Positions 7,445 through 16,074 of a stretch of 64,000 nt of DNA are shown here, in pieces (position 1 is the first letter of the stretch; every line of letters starts with the position of its first letter). A model generated the notes under the pieces. That model was not told the DNA's origin and did no database searches. It was given only the letters and a program-made list of their open reading frames with translations. This DNA comes from CAZTDU01 sp964617355 (lineage in GTDB: Bacteria > Pseudomonadota > Gammaproteobacteria > Burkholderiales > SG8-39). Made by a program: the position numbers and the translations under genes. The stretch spans positions 3,036 through 67,035 of the forward strand of contig CAZTXP010000144.1 in NCBI GenBank assembly GCA_964617355.1, read 5' to 3'.

Positions 7445-9520
7445 ATGGCAGGCCGCTACCGCATCGGTGTCGACATCGGCGGCACCTTCACCGACTTCAC
7501 CATGGTCGACGACCAGACGGGCGAAGTCTTCGTCGACAAGTGCCTCACCACGCCCGGGCAGCCCGAGCAGGCAGTGATGCAGGGCCTGCGCGAACTGCGC
7601 AGCCGGCGCAGCGACGCGCTGTCGGCCGCGGCCGCGGTGATCCACGCCACGACGCTGCTCACCAACGTGATCCTCGAGCGAAAGGGCGCGCGCGCCGGCC
7701 TGCTCGCCACCGAGGGCTTCCGCGACGTGCTCGAGTTCGCGCGCGAGCTGCGCTACGACGTCTACGATCCGTTCATCACCTTCCCCGAGCCGCTGGTCGA
7801 GCGGCCGCTGCGCCTCGGCGTGCGGGAGCGCCTGCTGGTCAACGGCGCGGTGCTCACGCCGCTCGAGGAAGACGACGTACGCCGTGCGGCCGAGGTGTTC
7901 CGCGCGCGCGGCGTCGAGGCGGTGGCGATCTCGTTCCTGCACTCGTACCGCAACGCCGCGCACGAACGGCGCGCGCGCGAGGTGCTGGCCGCGGCGCTGC
8001 CCGGCGTCGAGATCTCGATCTCGAGCGAGGTGCACCCGGAGCCGAAGGAATACGAGCGCACCTCGACCACGGTGGTCGACGCATACGTGAAGCCCACCGC
8101 GGCGAAATACCTCGACAAGCTGTCCTCCGAACTGCGCGGCGACGGCTACGCCAACAGCCTCTTCGTGATGCTGTCGAACGGCGGCACCGCGACCGCCGAG
8201 ACCACCAAGCGCTTCCCGGTGCAGGCGGTGGAATCCGGCCCCGCGGCGGGCGTGGAAGCGGCGATGCACTACGGGCGCCTGATCGGCGAATCGCGCCTGC
8301 TGTCCTTCGACATGGGCGGCACCACGGCGAAGCTCTGCGTGGTGCTCGGCGGCAAGGCGGCGCGCACGCGCAGCTTCGAGGTCGACCGCGTGCAGCGCTT
8401 CAAGCCCGGCAGCGGCATCCCGATCGCGACGCCGGTGTACGACCTGCTCGAGATCGGCGCCGGCGGCGGCAGCATCGCGCGCGTGAACGACCTCGGCCTG
8501 CTGCAGGTCGGCCCGGACAGCGCGAGCTCGGTGCCCGGCCCGGCCTGCTACGGCCGCGGCGGCGAGGATCCGACCGTGACCGACGCGGACCTCGTGCTCG
8601 GCTTCCTCGATGCCGACAGCTTCCTCGGCGGCTCGATGAAACTGTCGCGCGAGGCGGCCGAGGCCGCGGTCGCGAAGAAGATCGGCGCGCCGCTGAAGAC
8701 CAGCGCCGCCGAGGCCGCGTGGGGCATCCACAACCTCGTCAACGAAACCATGGCCTCGGCGGCGCGCGTGCACATCGCCGAGAAAGGCCAGACGCCGCGC
8801 AACCTGTCGCTCGTCGCCTTCGGCGGCGCCGGACCGGTGCACGCCGCGGGCCTCGCGCGCAAGCTCGGCTGTCCGCGGCTCGTGGTGCCGCCGCTGCCGG
8901 GCGTGATGTCCGCGTTCGGCCTGCTTACGGCGCAGATGTCGATCGAGCGCCCGCGCGCCGTGCGCCGCGTGCTCGGCGACTGCCAGCCCGATCAACTGGA
9001 GGCGTGGACCCGCGAACTCGAGCGCGAGGCCGGCGCGCTGCTGCCGGCCGGCGCGACGCCCGTGTTCAAGCGCATGGCCGACATCTGGCGCGTCGGGCAG
9101 GACTATCCGCTCGAGATCGAGCTGGACGGCGACTGGACCGCACCCGACGCCTTCGCGCGCGTCGAGGAAGCCTTCAACCGCGAGTACGCCGAGCACTACG
9201 GCCGCGTGGACGACGACACGGCGCTGGAACTGGTCACGCTGCGCGTGCGCGCGGCGGTGCCGTCGAAGTCCCCGGTCGCGAAGGCCGGCGCCGCGGGAGG
9301 CAATCCGCTCAAGGGCCGTCGCAAGGTCTACGTGCCGGCCGCCGGCGCCTTCGAGGACGTGCCGGTCTACGACCGCGCGCTGCTCGCGCCGGGCGCCACC
9401 CTCGCCGGCCCGGCGATCGTCGAGGAGCGCGAATCCACCACGGTAATCGACCGCGGCGACGCGCTCGCGGTCGACGCCCACGGCTGCCTCGTCGTCACCC
9501 TCCGCACCCAGGGCCAGTGA
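7445..9520 (+). CDS. Hydantoinase/oxoprolinase subunit A (HyuA-type)
   Basis: This 691-aa ATP-dependent subunit belongs to the hydantoinase A/5-oxoprolinase/acetone carboxylase beta family. The N-terminus carries the ASKHA-type phosphate-binding motif VDIGGTFTDF. A second motif, FDMGGTTAK, marks the second half of the ATPase. The C-terminal third is the family's swivelling domain. With subunit B it should cleave or carboxylate a cyclic amide, hydantoin, oxoproline or ketone in an ATP-dependent reaction. The stop overlaps the start of subunit B by one base (TGATG), typical of subunits made in equal amounts. Confidence 0.9.
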   Translation: MAGRYRIGVDIGGTFTDFTMVDDQTGEVFVDKCLTTPGQPEQAVMQGLRELRSRRSDALSAAAAVIHATTLLTNVILERKGARAGLLATEGFRDVLEFARELRYDVYDPFITFPEPLVERPLRLGVRERLLVNGAVLTPLEEDDVRRAAEVFRARGVEAVAISFLHSYRNAAHERRAREVLAAALPGVEISISSEVHPEPKEYERTSTTVVDAYVKPTAAKYLDKLSSELRGDGYANSLFVMLSNGGTATAETTKRFPVQAVESGPAAGVEAAMHYGRLIGESRLLSFDMGGTTAKLCVVLGGKAARTRSFEVDRVQRFKPGSGIPIATPVYDLLEIGAGGGSIARVNDLGLLQVGPDSASSVPGPACYGRGGEDPTVTDADLVLGFLDADSFLGGSMKLSREAAEAAVAKKIGAPLKTSAAEAAWGIHNLVNETMASAARVHIAEKGQTPRNLSLVAFGGAGPVHAAGLARKLGCPRLVVPPLPGVMSAFGLLTAQMSIERPRAVRRVLGDCQPDQLEAWTRELEREAGALLPAGATPVFKRMADIWRVGQDYPLEIELDGDWTAPDAFARVEEAFNREYAEHYGRVDDDTALELVTLRVRAAVPSKSPVAKAGAAGGNPLKGRRKVYVPAAGAFEDVPVYDRALLAPGATLAGPAIVEERESTTVIDRGDALAVDAHGCLVVTLRTQGQ

Positions 9521-11247
9521 TGAAACTCGATCCCGTCCTCACGCAGATCCTCTGGAACCGCGTCGTCTCGGTGGCCGACGAGGCCGCCACGGGCCTGATC
9601 CGCACCTCGTACTCGTCGGTGGTGCGCGACTTCCACGACTTCGCCTGCGGCCTGTTCGACGCCGAGGGCAACCTGCTCGCGCACTCGACGAAGACCACCA
9701 CCGCGTTCATCGGCGTGATGCCGTACGTGATGCGGAACTTCCTTTCGCACTTCCCGCCGCAGACGCTGGAACCGGGCGACGCGCTGATCACCAACGACCC
9801 GTGGCAGGGCACCGGGCACGCCTACGACCTCTGCATCGCGTCGCCGATCTTCCACAAGGGCACGATCGCCGGCTACGCGATCTGCATCGTGCACCACCTC
9901 GACGTCGGCGGCCGCATGGCCACCACCGAGTCCAAGGACATGTACGAGGAAGGCCTGCGCCTGCCGATGCTGAAGCTCTACCGCGCCGGCAGCTTCGACC
10001 CCGCGCTGCAGGGCGTGATCCGCGCCAACGTGCGCGCGCCGGACAAGATGTTCGGCGACATCCGTGCGCAGATCGTGGCGAACAACGTCTGCGCGCGCGG
10101 CCTCTGCGCGATGCTCGATGACTACGGCCTCGACCCGCAGGCGCTGCTCGAACTGTCGCGCGAGATCAGCGGCCGCACCGAGCGCAGCCTGCGCGAGAAG
10201 ATCGCGCTGCTGCCGCGCGGCACCTACGAGAACGACGTCACGCTGCCGACCATCGGCAACGTCGCGGGCATCCACATCCACGTCGCGGTGACGGTGGAAG
10301 GCGACGGCATCGTCGTCGACTACGCGGGGTCGTCCGGCGAAGTGCCCGCGGCGGTGAACGTCACCTTCAACATGACGCGCTCCTACAGCATGTACCCGAT
10401 CAAGCTCGCGCTCGATCCGGGCGTGCCGAACAACGAGGGCGCGTTCCGGCCGGTGACCGTGCGCGCGCCGGAGGGGTCGCTGCTCGCGTGCAAGCCGCCC
10501 GCGCCGACCTGGGGCCGCACGATGATCTGCCACAACCTGCCGGAGATCGTGTTCGGGGCCCTCGCCAAGGCGATCCCGGAGCGCATCATGGCCGGCAGCG
10601 GCGCGACGCCGCTCGTGTTCACGTACTTCCGCGCCAAGCGCCGCGATGGCAAGACCTACATCGGCATCAACTCCAGCATGGGCGGCCTCGGCGCAAACGC
10701 GCAGGGCGACGGCCCCAGCTGCCGCGGATTCCCGTACAACGTGGGCAACATCCCGATCGAGACCGTCGAGAACGACCTGCCCGTGATCTACCGCTACAAG
10801 GAGATGCTGCCCGACTCGGGCGGCCCCGGCCGTCATCGCGGCGGCCTCGGTCAGGCGTTCGAGTTCGAGGTCGCCGACGGCGAGCTCGGCCCCGACGGCC
10901 CGCTGGTGGTCAGCATCCGCGGCTCGGGCCGCAAGCCCGAATCGCCCTACCCGGTGTTCGGGCGCCTCGGCGGCGGCGTCGGCCGCGGCGAAGACCTCAC
11001 CTTGAACGGCACGCCGATCCCGCACGGCCCGCAGCAGGCGCTGAAGCCGGGCGACCGCCTGCGCATGGCGCTGCCGGGTGGTGGCGGATTCGGCGACGCG
11101 AAGGCGCGTGAGCCGTCGCGCGTCGCGCGCGACGTGCAACTCGGCTACGTCACGCCCGAGGGCGCGAAGGCGGACTACGGCGTGGCGGTATCGCCCGCGG
11201 GCGAGGTAGACGACGCGGCGACGAAGAAACTGCGGGCCGCAAGATGA
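9520..11247 (+). CDS. Hydantoinase/oxoprolinase subunit B (HyuB-type)
   Basis: A 575-aa hydantoinase B/oxoprolinase family subunit. It begins with the characteristic DPVLTQILWNRVVSVADE and continues through ITNDPWQGTGHAYDL, a metal-binding-like segment of the family, to the Gly-rich end PGGGGFGD. It pairs with subunit A directly upstream and shares the TGATG junction. Its stop overlaps the ATG of the dehydrogenase gene (11244), so the three genes are tightly coupled. Family knowledge supports ATP-dependent ring opening or carboxylation, but the exact substrate is not evident. Confidence 0.9.
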   Translation: MKLDPVLTQILWNRVVSVADEAATGLIRTSYSSVVRDFHDFACGLFDAEGNLLAHSTKTTTAFIGVMPYVMRNFLSHFPPQTLEPGDALITNDPWQGTGHAYDLCIASPIFHKGTIAGYAICIVHHLDVGGRMATTESKDMYEEGLRLPMLKLYRAGSFDPALQGVIRANVRAPDKMFGDIRAQIVANNVCARGLCAMLDDYGLDPQALLELSREISGRTERSLREKIALLPRGTYENDVTLPTIGNVAGIHIHVAVTVEGDGIVVDYAGSSGEVPAAVNVTFNMTRSYSMYPIKLALDPGVPNNEGAFRPVTVRAPEGSLLACKPPAPTWGRTMICHNLPEIVFGALAKAIPERIMAGSGATPLVFTYFRAKRRDGKTYIGINSSMGGLGANAQGDGPSCRGFPYNVGNIPIETVENDLPVIYRYKEMLPDSGGPGRHRGGLGQAFEFEVADGELGPDGPLVVSIRGSGRKPESPYPVFGRLGGGVGRGEDLTLNGTPIPHGPQQALKPGDRLRMALPGGGGFGDAKAREPSRVARDVQLGYVTPEGAKADYGVAVSPAGEVDDAATKKLRAAR

Positions 11248-12236
11248 CCCGTGTTTGCCTTGTTCCAGGCGACGGCATCGGCCAGGAAGTCGTGCCCGCC
11301 GCGGCCGAGGTATTGAGAAAGGTCGCCCCGTCGATCTCGTTCGTCGAGGCGCCCGCCGGCTACGGGCATTTCACGAAGACGGGCAACGCGCTGCCCGACG
11401 AGACGCTGCGCACGGTGGAGTCCTGCGACGCGACGCTGTTCGGCGCCACCGGCTCGCCGATGGGCGTGGTCGAGGGCTATCGCAGCCCGATCCTCGGCAT
11501 GCGCCGCGCGCTCGACCTCTACGCCAACCTGCGCCCGACGCGCTCGCTGCCCGGCGCGTTCTCGCGGCCGGGCGTGGACCTGCTGCTCTTTCGCGAGAAC
11601 ACCGAGGACCTCTACGTCGGCCGCGAGCGGCGCGACGGCGACACCGCGATCGCCGAGCGCGTGATCACGCGCGCCGCGTCCGAGCGCATCGCGCGCCTGG
11701 GCTGCGAGCACGCCCGCAGGCGCAGGAAGCGCGTCACCTTCGTGCACAAGGCGAACGTGCTGCGCGTGACCGACGGTCTCTTCCGCGAGGCGTGCTTCAC
11801 GGTGGCGAAGGACTTCCCCGACGTGAAGTGCGACGAGTTGCTGGTGGACGCGATGGCGATGCGCCTCGTGCGCGACCCGGAGAGCTTTGACGTCATCGTC
11901 ACCACCAATCTCTTCGGCGACATCCTGTCGGACGAGGCCGCGGCGCTGGTCGGCGGCCTCGGCGTCGCGCCCTCGGGCAACGTCGGCGGCAGGACCGCGG
12001 TGTTCGAGCCGGTGCACGGCTCGGCGCCGGACATCGCCGGCAAGGGCCTCGCGAACCCGATGGGCGCGATCCTGTCCGCGGCGATGCTGCTCGACCACGT
12101 CGGCCTTGCGGACGCCGCCGAGCGCGTGCGCTGGGCGATCGGCCGCGTCGTCGAGGCCGGCATGCTGCCCGCCGACCTCGGCGGCACGGCGACCACCGCC
12201 GAGGTCACGCGCGCGGTACTCTCCGCGCTCGACTGA
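11244..12236 (+). CDS. Isocitrate/isopropylmalate dehydrogenase family enzyme
   Basis: A 330-aa NAD(P)-dependent beta-decarboxylating dehydrogenase that oxidises 2R,3S-hydroxy diacids. Visible landmarks are PGDGIGQE (nucleotide/substrate loop), SPILGMRRALDLYANLRP with the substrate-binding arginines, RENTEDLYVG, the metal-binding NLFGDILSDEAAALVGGLG and HGSAPDIAGKG. The length fits IPMDH, homoisocitrate or tartrate dehydrogenases. Because it is coupled to the hydantoinase-type genes and not to leuCD, it is more likely catabolic (tartrate- or alkylmalate-like substrate) than LeuB; this is inference. Confidence 0.87.
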   Translation: MTRVCLVPGDGIGQEVVPAAAEVLRKVAPSISFVEAPAGYGHFTKTGNALPDETLRTVESCDATLFGATGSPMGVVEGYRSPILGMRRALDLYANLRPTRSLPGAFSRPGVDLLLFRENTEDLYVGRERRDGDTAIAERVITRAASERIARLGCEHARRRRKRVTFVHKANVLRVTDGLFREACFTVAKDFPDVKCDELLVDAMAMRLVRDPESFDVIVTTNLFGDILSDEAAALVGGLGVAPSGNVGGRTAVFEPVHGSAPDIAGKGLANPMGAILSAAMLLDHVGLADAAERVRWAIGRVVEAGMLPADLGGTATTAEVTRAVLSALD

Positions 12237-12254
12237 ACTCCGCCGGGAGCCGCG

Positions 12255-13295
12255 ATGCCCGACCTGATCGACCTGCGCAGCGACACCGTCACGCGGCCCA
12301 CCGAGGCCATGCGCGCCGTCATGGCGCGCGCGCCCGTAGGCGACATGCAATACGGCGACGACCCGACGCTGAATGCGCTCGAGGAACGCGTCGCCGGCCT
12401 GCTCGGCAAGGAAGCCGCGCTGTGGCTGCCCTCCGGCACGATGGCGAACCAGGTCGCGCTGCGCGTGCTGACGCGCCCGGGCGACGACGTGCTGGTCGGC
12501 TCCGAGGCCCATTCGGTCTGGCACGAGGCCGGCGGCTCGGCCGCGAACTCCGGCGTGCAGTTCACCGAGATCGGTTCGAAAGGCCTCTTCACCGCTGATG
12601 ACATGCGCGCGCACGCCAAGCCGCGCAACGCCCCGGTGCTGCCGATCCCCGGCACCGCGCTCGTGCAGGTCGAAAATACGCACAACCGCCACGGCGGTCT
12701 GGTCTGGGATCCGAACGCGCTCGATGCGATCGGCGCGGCGGCGCGCGAACTCGGCATTGCGAGCTACCTCGACGGCGCGCGGCTCTGGAACGCGGCGATA
12801 GCGTGCAATGAATCGCCCGCGCGCCTCGCCGCGCCATTCGACCTCCTCATGGTGGCGTTCTCGAAGGGCCTCGGTGCGCCCGCGGGCTCGATGCTCGCCG
12901 GGCCGAAGCCGCTGATCCAGGCCGCGATCCGGCACCGGCGCATGCTCGGCGGCGCGATGCGGCAGGTCGGCATGTTCGCCGCGGCCTGCGACTTCGGCCT
13001 CACGCAGCACTACGAGCGCCTCGCCGAGGACCACGAGCACGCGCGCCTGATCGCCGCGCGGCTGCGCGAATGCCCCGGCGTCGCGCTGGCCGCGGATCCT
13101 CCTCCGACCAACATCGTGGTGTTCGATGTCGCGAAGGCAAAGCGCGGCGCCACCGACCTCATGGCCGCCGCGAAGGCGGAAGGGGTGCTGGTGAACGCGC
13201 TCGGGCCGACGAAGATGCGCCTCCTCACGCACCTCGACGCGAATCGCGCGCAGTGCGAGCGCGCGGCTGCGGTGCTGGCGCGCCTGCTCTCCTAG
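12255..13295 (+). CDS. ltaE: Low-specificity L-threonine aldolase family
   Basis: A 346-aa fold-type I PLP enzyme of the beta-eliminating/threonine aldolase family, which cleaves beta-hydroxy amino acids to glycine plus an aldehyde. The N-terminal IDLRSDTVTRPT signature, the HxxxHEAGGSA region, the cofactor Asp in YLDGARLWNA and the Schiff-base Lys204 (FSKGLGAP) are all present. It begins 18 bp after the dehydrogenase with ribosome-binding site cgggag and ends 3 bp before the convergent LysR gene. As the last gene of the hydantoinase series it may process an amino acid released by ring opening. Confidence 0.86.
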   Translation: MPDLIDLRSDTVTRPTEAMRAVMARAPVGDMQYGDDPTLNALEERVAGLLGKEAALWLPSGTMANQVALRVLTRPGDDVLVGSEAHSVWHEAGGSAANSGVQFTEIGSKGLFTADDMRAHAKPRNAPVLPIPGTALVQVENTHNRHGGLVWDPNALDAIGAAARELGIASYLDGARLWNAAIACNESPARLAAPFDLLMVAFSKGLGAPAGSMLAGPKPLIQAAIRHRRMLGGAMRQVGMFAAACDFGLTQHYERLAEDHEHARLIAARLRECPGVALAADPPPTNIVVFDVAKAKRGATDLMAAAKAEGVLVNALGPTKMRLLTHLDANRAQCERAAAVLARLLS

Positions 13296-13298
13296 GCC

Positions 13299-14252
13299 TT
13301 ACTGCAGCCGCACCGGCGCGATCGGCGCCACGCCCTTCCAGCGCCCGGTCTCGGCCAGCATCTGCGCGGTGTCGCGCAATTCCGAGGCGACCAGCGCGGC
13401 GGCGGCGGAACGCCGCTCGGGCGGCAGCGAATAGACGTAGTTGCGACGCCCGAGCCTCGCATCCGAGACCGACAGCGTGCGCCACTGCCGGCCGCGCCGG
13501 CCTTCGAGGTACACCGCCGCCATCGGCTTGATGGTCGCGCCCATGCCGTCGAATACGCAGTCCATCAGGAGCGACAGCGAATCGATCTCGGCGACTATCC
13601 TCGGCTGCAGGTTCCTCTGCTCGAACTCCGCGGCGATGCGCCGGCGCAGGCCGTGGGTGCCGGTGGGCAGGATCAAGGGCAGATCCGCCGCTTCCGCGAT
13701 CGTCAGCGACGTGCGCCGCGCGGGCACCAGCGGACTGTGCCTGGGCAGCATGACGAAGAGTTCCTCCTCGAGCAGCGGCTCTACCGCGAGATCGGGCGCG
13801 ACGTCGCTCGCGAACAGCACCGCGAGGTCGAGCTGTCCGAGGCGCATCATCTGCCCGAGGTGGCCGCTCATGCCCTCGACCACGTTCAGCAGCACGCCCG
13901 GGAAGCGCTCGCGCACGCGCCGCACCAGTTCGAGGCCGAGCCCCGAGACGGTGGTCGACGGCAGGCCGACCGACACCATGCCCTGCACTGCCCCCGAGTC
14001 CTTCCTCGCGATCGACAGCGCCTGGTCGAGCTGGCGCAGCATGAAGCGCGCGTGGTGGTAGAGCGCGAGGCCGTTCTCGGTCGGCGCCACGCCCTTGGGC
14101 GAGCGCGTCAGCAGCGGCTTGCCGACCTCGGCCTCGAGCTTGGAGAGCTGCTGGCTCAGCGCCGGCTGGGCGATGTAGAGCTGGCGCGAGGCGCGCGACA
14201 GGCTGCCGCTCTCGACGATCTGGGTGAAATAGCGCAGCTGCCGCAGGTCCAT
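13299..14252 (-). CDS. LysR-family transcriptional regulator
   Basis: A 317-aa LTTR with a winged HTH at about residues 1-60 (RQLRYFTQIVESGSLSRAS, then QPALSQQLSKLE) and a periplasmic-binding-like effector domain. I chose the ATG at 14252, preceded by a clear ggaggag ribosome-binding site, over an upstream in-frame ATG at 14288 that would overlap the operator. It is divergent from the cupin/ABC-importer operon, with a perfect palindrome between them, so it probably controls that operon in response to the imported compound. Confidence 0.88.
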   Translation of the reverse strand: MDLRQLRYFTQIVESGSLSRASRQLYIAQPALSQQLSKLEAEVGKPLLTRSPKGVAPTENGLALYHHARFMLRQLDQALSIARKDSGAVQGMVSVGLPSTTVSGLGLELVRRVRERFPGVLLNVVEGMSGHLGQMMRLGQLDLAVLFASDVAPDLAVEPLLEEELFVMLPRHSPLVPARRTSLTIAEAADLPLILPTGTHGLRRRIAAEFEQRNLQPRIVAEIDSLSLLMDCVFDGMGATIKPMAAVYLEGRRGRQWRTLSVSDARLGRRNYVYSLPPERRSAAAALVASELRDTAQMLAETGRWKGVAPIAPVRLQ

Positions 14253-14275
14253 CCGGCGTCTCCTCCAAGGTGAGG

Positions 14276-14298
14276 GGGTATAACGCAAGCTTATACCC
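14276..14298. promoter_or_regulatory. Probable LysR operator between regulator and cupin operon
   Basis: A perfect inverted repeat GGGTATAA-N7-TTATACCC lies between the LysR start (14252) and the cupin start (14353). It contains the LTTR T-N11-A motif (T at 14281, A at 14293). The position and symmetry fit the recognition site of the adjacent LysR protein. Confidence 0.65.
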
Positions 14299-14352
14299 TA
14301 TCTCGGAAATCGGTACTTCCCGCCTGCGCGGCCGGTTCCTACACTGGGCTTC

Positions 14353-14736
14353 ATGACCTCGAAAGCCACCCTCAAGCCCTTCGTGCAGCCGATGGCCGCA
14401 GTGCCGTGGCAGCAGTTCCCCGGCCACTTCGGCGGCGCGCTCTCCAAGATGCTCGCCGGCCCCGAGAACACCGGCGGCTCGAAGCGGATGGACTTCCGCA
14501 TCTCGCGCTACGCGCCGATGGCCTACGTGGAAGAGCACGTGCACAAGGTGCAGGAGCAGGTCTACTACGTGCTCGAGGGCGAGGGCGTGCTGACCGTGGA
14601 CGGCAAGCCGCACCTGATGCGCGCGCACGACTACGTCTACCTGCCGCCCGGTGCGCGGCACGGCTTCTCGAACACCGGCACCGGCGGCCTTGTCTTCCTC
14701 GTGGTGACGACGCCGGCGACGGACGACGCGATCTGA
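14353..14736 (+). CDS. Small cupin-domain protein
   Basis: A 127-aa single-domain cupin. The metal site looks complete: His62, His64 and Glu68 in the first motif (EEHVHKVQEQ) and His103 in the second (LPPGARHGF). The short single-cupin form could be a small dioxygenase, isomerase or sensor. It is the first gene after the LysR operator and precedes the ABC importer, so it should be co-induced with the uptake and degradation genes. No specific activity can be assigned. Confidence 0.8.
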   Translation: MTSKATLKPFVQPMAAVPWQQFPGHFGGALSKMLAGPENTGGSKRMDFRISRYAPMAYVEEHVHKVQEQVYYVLEGEGVLTVDGKPHLMRAHDYVYLPPGARHGFSNTGTGGLVFLVVTTPATDDAI

Positions 14737-14776
14737 TCGACCCACCGCAACGACCCTCTTGGAGGAGGAACACCCC

Positions 14777-16012
14777 ATGACCACCCGCCGCAAGATCCTT
14801 CAGGCCGGCGCCGCCGGCGCCGGCGCGCTCGCGCTCGGCTTCCCGTTCATCGGCCGCGCGCAGGCCGACGCGATCAAGATCGGCCACCTCACCCCGCTCA
14901 CCGGCTTCCTCGGCGCGCTCGGCGAGTACGCGCAGCTCGGCCTCCGGATGGCGCAGGAGGAAATCAACGCGGCCGGCGGCGTGCTCGGCCGCAAGCTCGA
15001 CGTGATGTCCGAGGACTCGGTCAACCCGGCCACCGCCTCCACCAAGGCGCAGCGCATGCTCGAGCGCGACGGCGTCGCGCTGCTGATGGGCGAGATCAAC
15101 TCCGCGTCCGCGCAGACCATCATGCAGGTCGCGGCACGCAACAAGAAGCTCTTCCTGCAGATCGGCGCGCGCTCCGACGTGCTGCGCGGCAAGAACTGCA
15201 ACCGCTACACCTTCCACGTCGACATCCCGGTGACGGTGATGGTGAACGCCGCGGGCCAGGCGCTGATGCGCGAGGGCCTGATCAAGGGCAAGCGCGTGTT
15301 CGCGCTGACCTCGGACTACGTCTTCGGCCACGACCTCGCCAAGGCCGCGAAGGCCTTCGTCACCGGCAACGGCGGTACCGTCATCGCCGACGAACTCACC
15401 GCGACCGACACCACCGACTTCAGCCCGTTCCTCTTGAAGATCCGGCAGGCGAAGCCGGACCTCGTCGCCACCAACCTCGGCGGCAACCAGGTCACCAACT
15501 TCGTCAAGCAGTACGCCGAGTACGGCCTCAGCTTCCCGGTCGCGGGCTTCAACCTGAACACGGCGGATGCGTGGGCCGCGGGCGAAGGCAACCTCGCCGG
15601 CTACTGGCCGACCGTGTGGCACCACGAGATCGACACCCCGGGAACGAAGAAATTCGTCGCCGACTTCCAGAAGAAGTACAACAAGCGCCCCGAGAACCAC
15701 GCGTGGATCGAGTACGTGTCGCTGAAGATCCTCGCGCAGGCGATCACCGCCACCAAGGGCACCGATACCGACAAGCTGATCGCCTACCTCGAGTCGCAGG
15801 CCGAGTTCGACCTGCTGAAGGCGAGGAAGGGCTACTTCCGCTCGTGGGACCACCAGCTGATCCAGGAGGCCTACCCGTTCACGGTGAAGCCGAAGGGGCA
15901 GGCGAAGGACAAGCAGGACTTCCTCGCCTTCGGCGCGGCGGTGCCGGCGGCCAACCAGCCGCTCGAGATCATCAACCCGTCGAAGGACAAGAACGAGTGC
16001 TCGTTCGCCTGA
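14777..16012 (+). CDS. Branched-chain-type ABC transporter substrate-binding protein (Tat-type signal)
   Basis: A 411-aa periplasmic binding protein of the LivJ/LivK (Peripla_BP_6) family. I chose the ATG at 14777 because a strong ggaggaggaa site lies 7 bp upstream; the in-frame ATG at 14759 lies before that site. The signal peptide begins TTRRKILQAG, with a twin-arginine motif, and ends at GRAQAD, so export by Tat is likely. The mature start IKIGHLTPLTGFLG is typical. Ligands of the family include amino acids, amides, aromatic acids and other small organics. The hairpin after the gene may raise its expression over that of the membrane subunits. Confidence 0.9.
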   Translation: MTTRRKILQAGAAGAGALALGFPFIGRAQADAIKIGHLTPLTGFLGALGEYAQLGLRMAQEEINAAGGVLGRKLDVMSEDSVNPATASTKAQRMLERDGVALLMGEINSASAQTIMQVAARNKKLFLQIGARSDVLRGKNCNRYTFHVDIPVTVMVNAAGQALMREGLIKGKRVFALTSDYVFGHDLAKAAKAFVTGNGGTVIADELTATDTTDFSPFLLKIRQAKPDLVATNLGGNQVTNFVKQYAEYGLSFPVAGFNLNTADAWAAGEGNLAGYWPTVWHHEIDTPGTKKFVADFQKKYNKRPENHAWIEYVSLKILAQAITATKGTDTDKLIAYLESQAEFDLLKARKGYFRSWDHQLIQEAYPFTVKPKGQAKDKQDFLAFGAAVPAANQPLEIINPSKDKNECSFA

Positions 16013-16029
16013 GCACCTGACGGGAACCC

Positions 16030-16053
16030 GGGGCGGCGCCGTGCCGCCGCCCC
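16030..16053 (+). terminator. Strong GC hairpin after the binding-protein gene (attenuator-like)
   Basis: The arms GGGGCGGCG and CGCCGCCCC pair perfectly around a 6-nt loop in the 62-bp gap before livH. No T-run follows. It probably stabilises the upstream mRNA or partly terminates transcription, so that binding protein is made in excess over the permease. Confidence 0.5.
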
Positions 16054-16074
16054 GCTCCCCTCGCAGCAGCGTCG

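Noticed and set aside
6440..9481. Very long minus-strand open frame (about 1,000 codons) opposite the Bug and hydantoinase genes
   Set aside because: It is Arg/Ala/His-rich with no recognisable domain and lies opposite well-supported genes; such frames are a by-product of high GC content.
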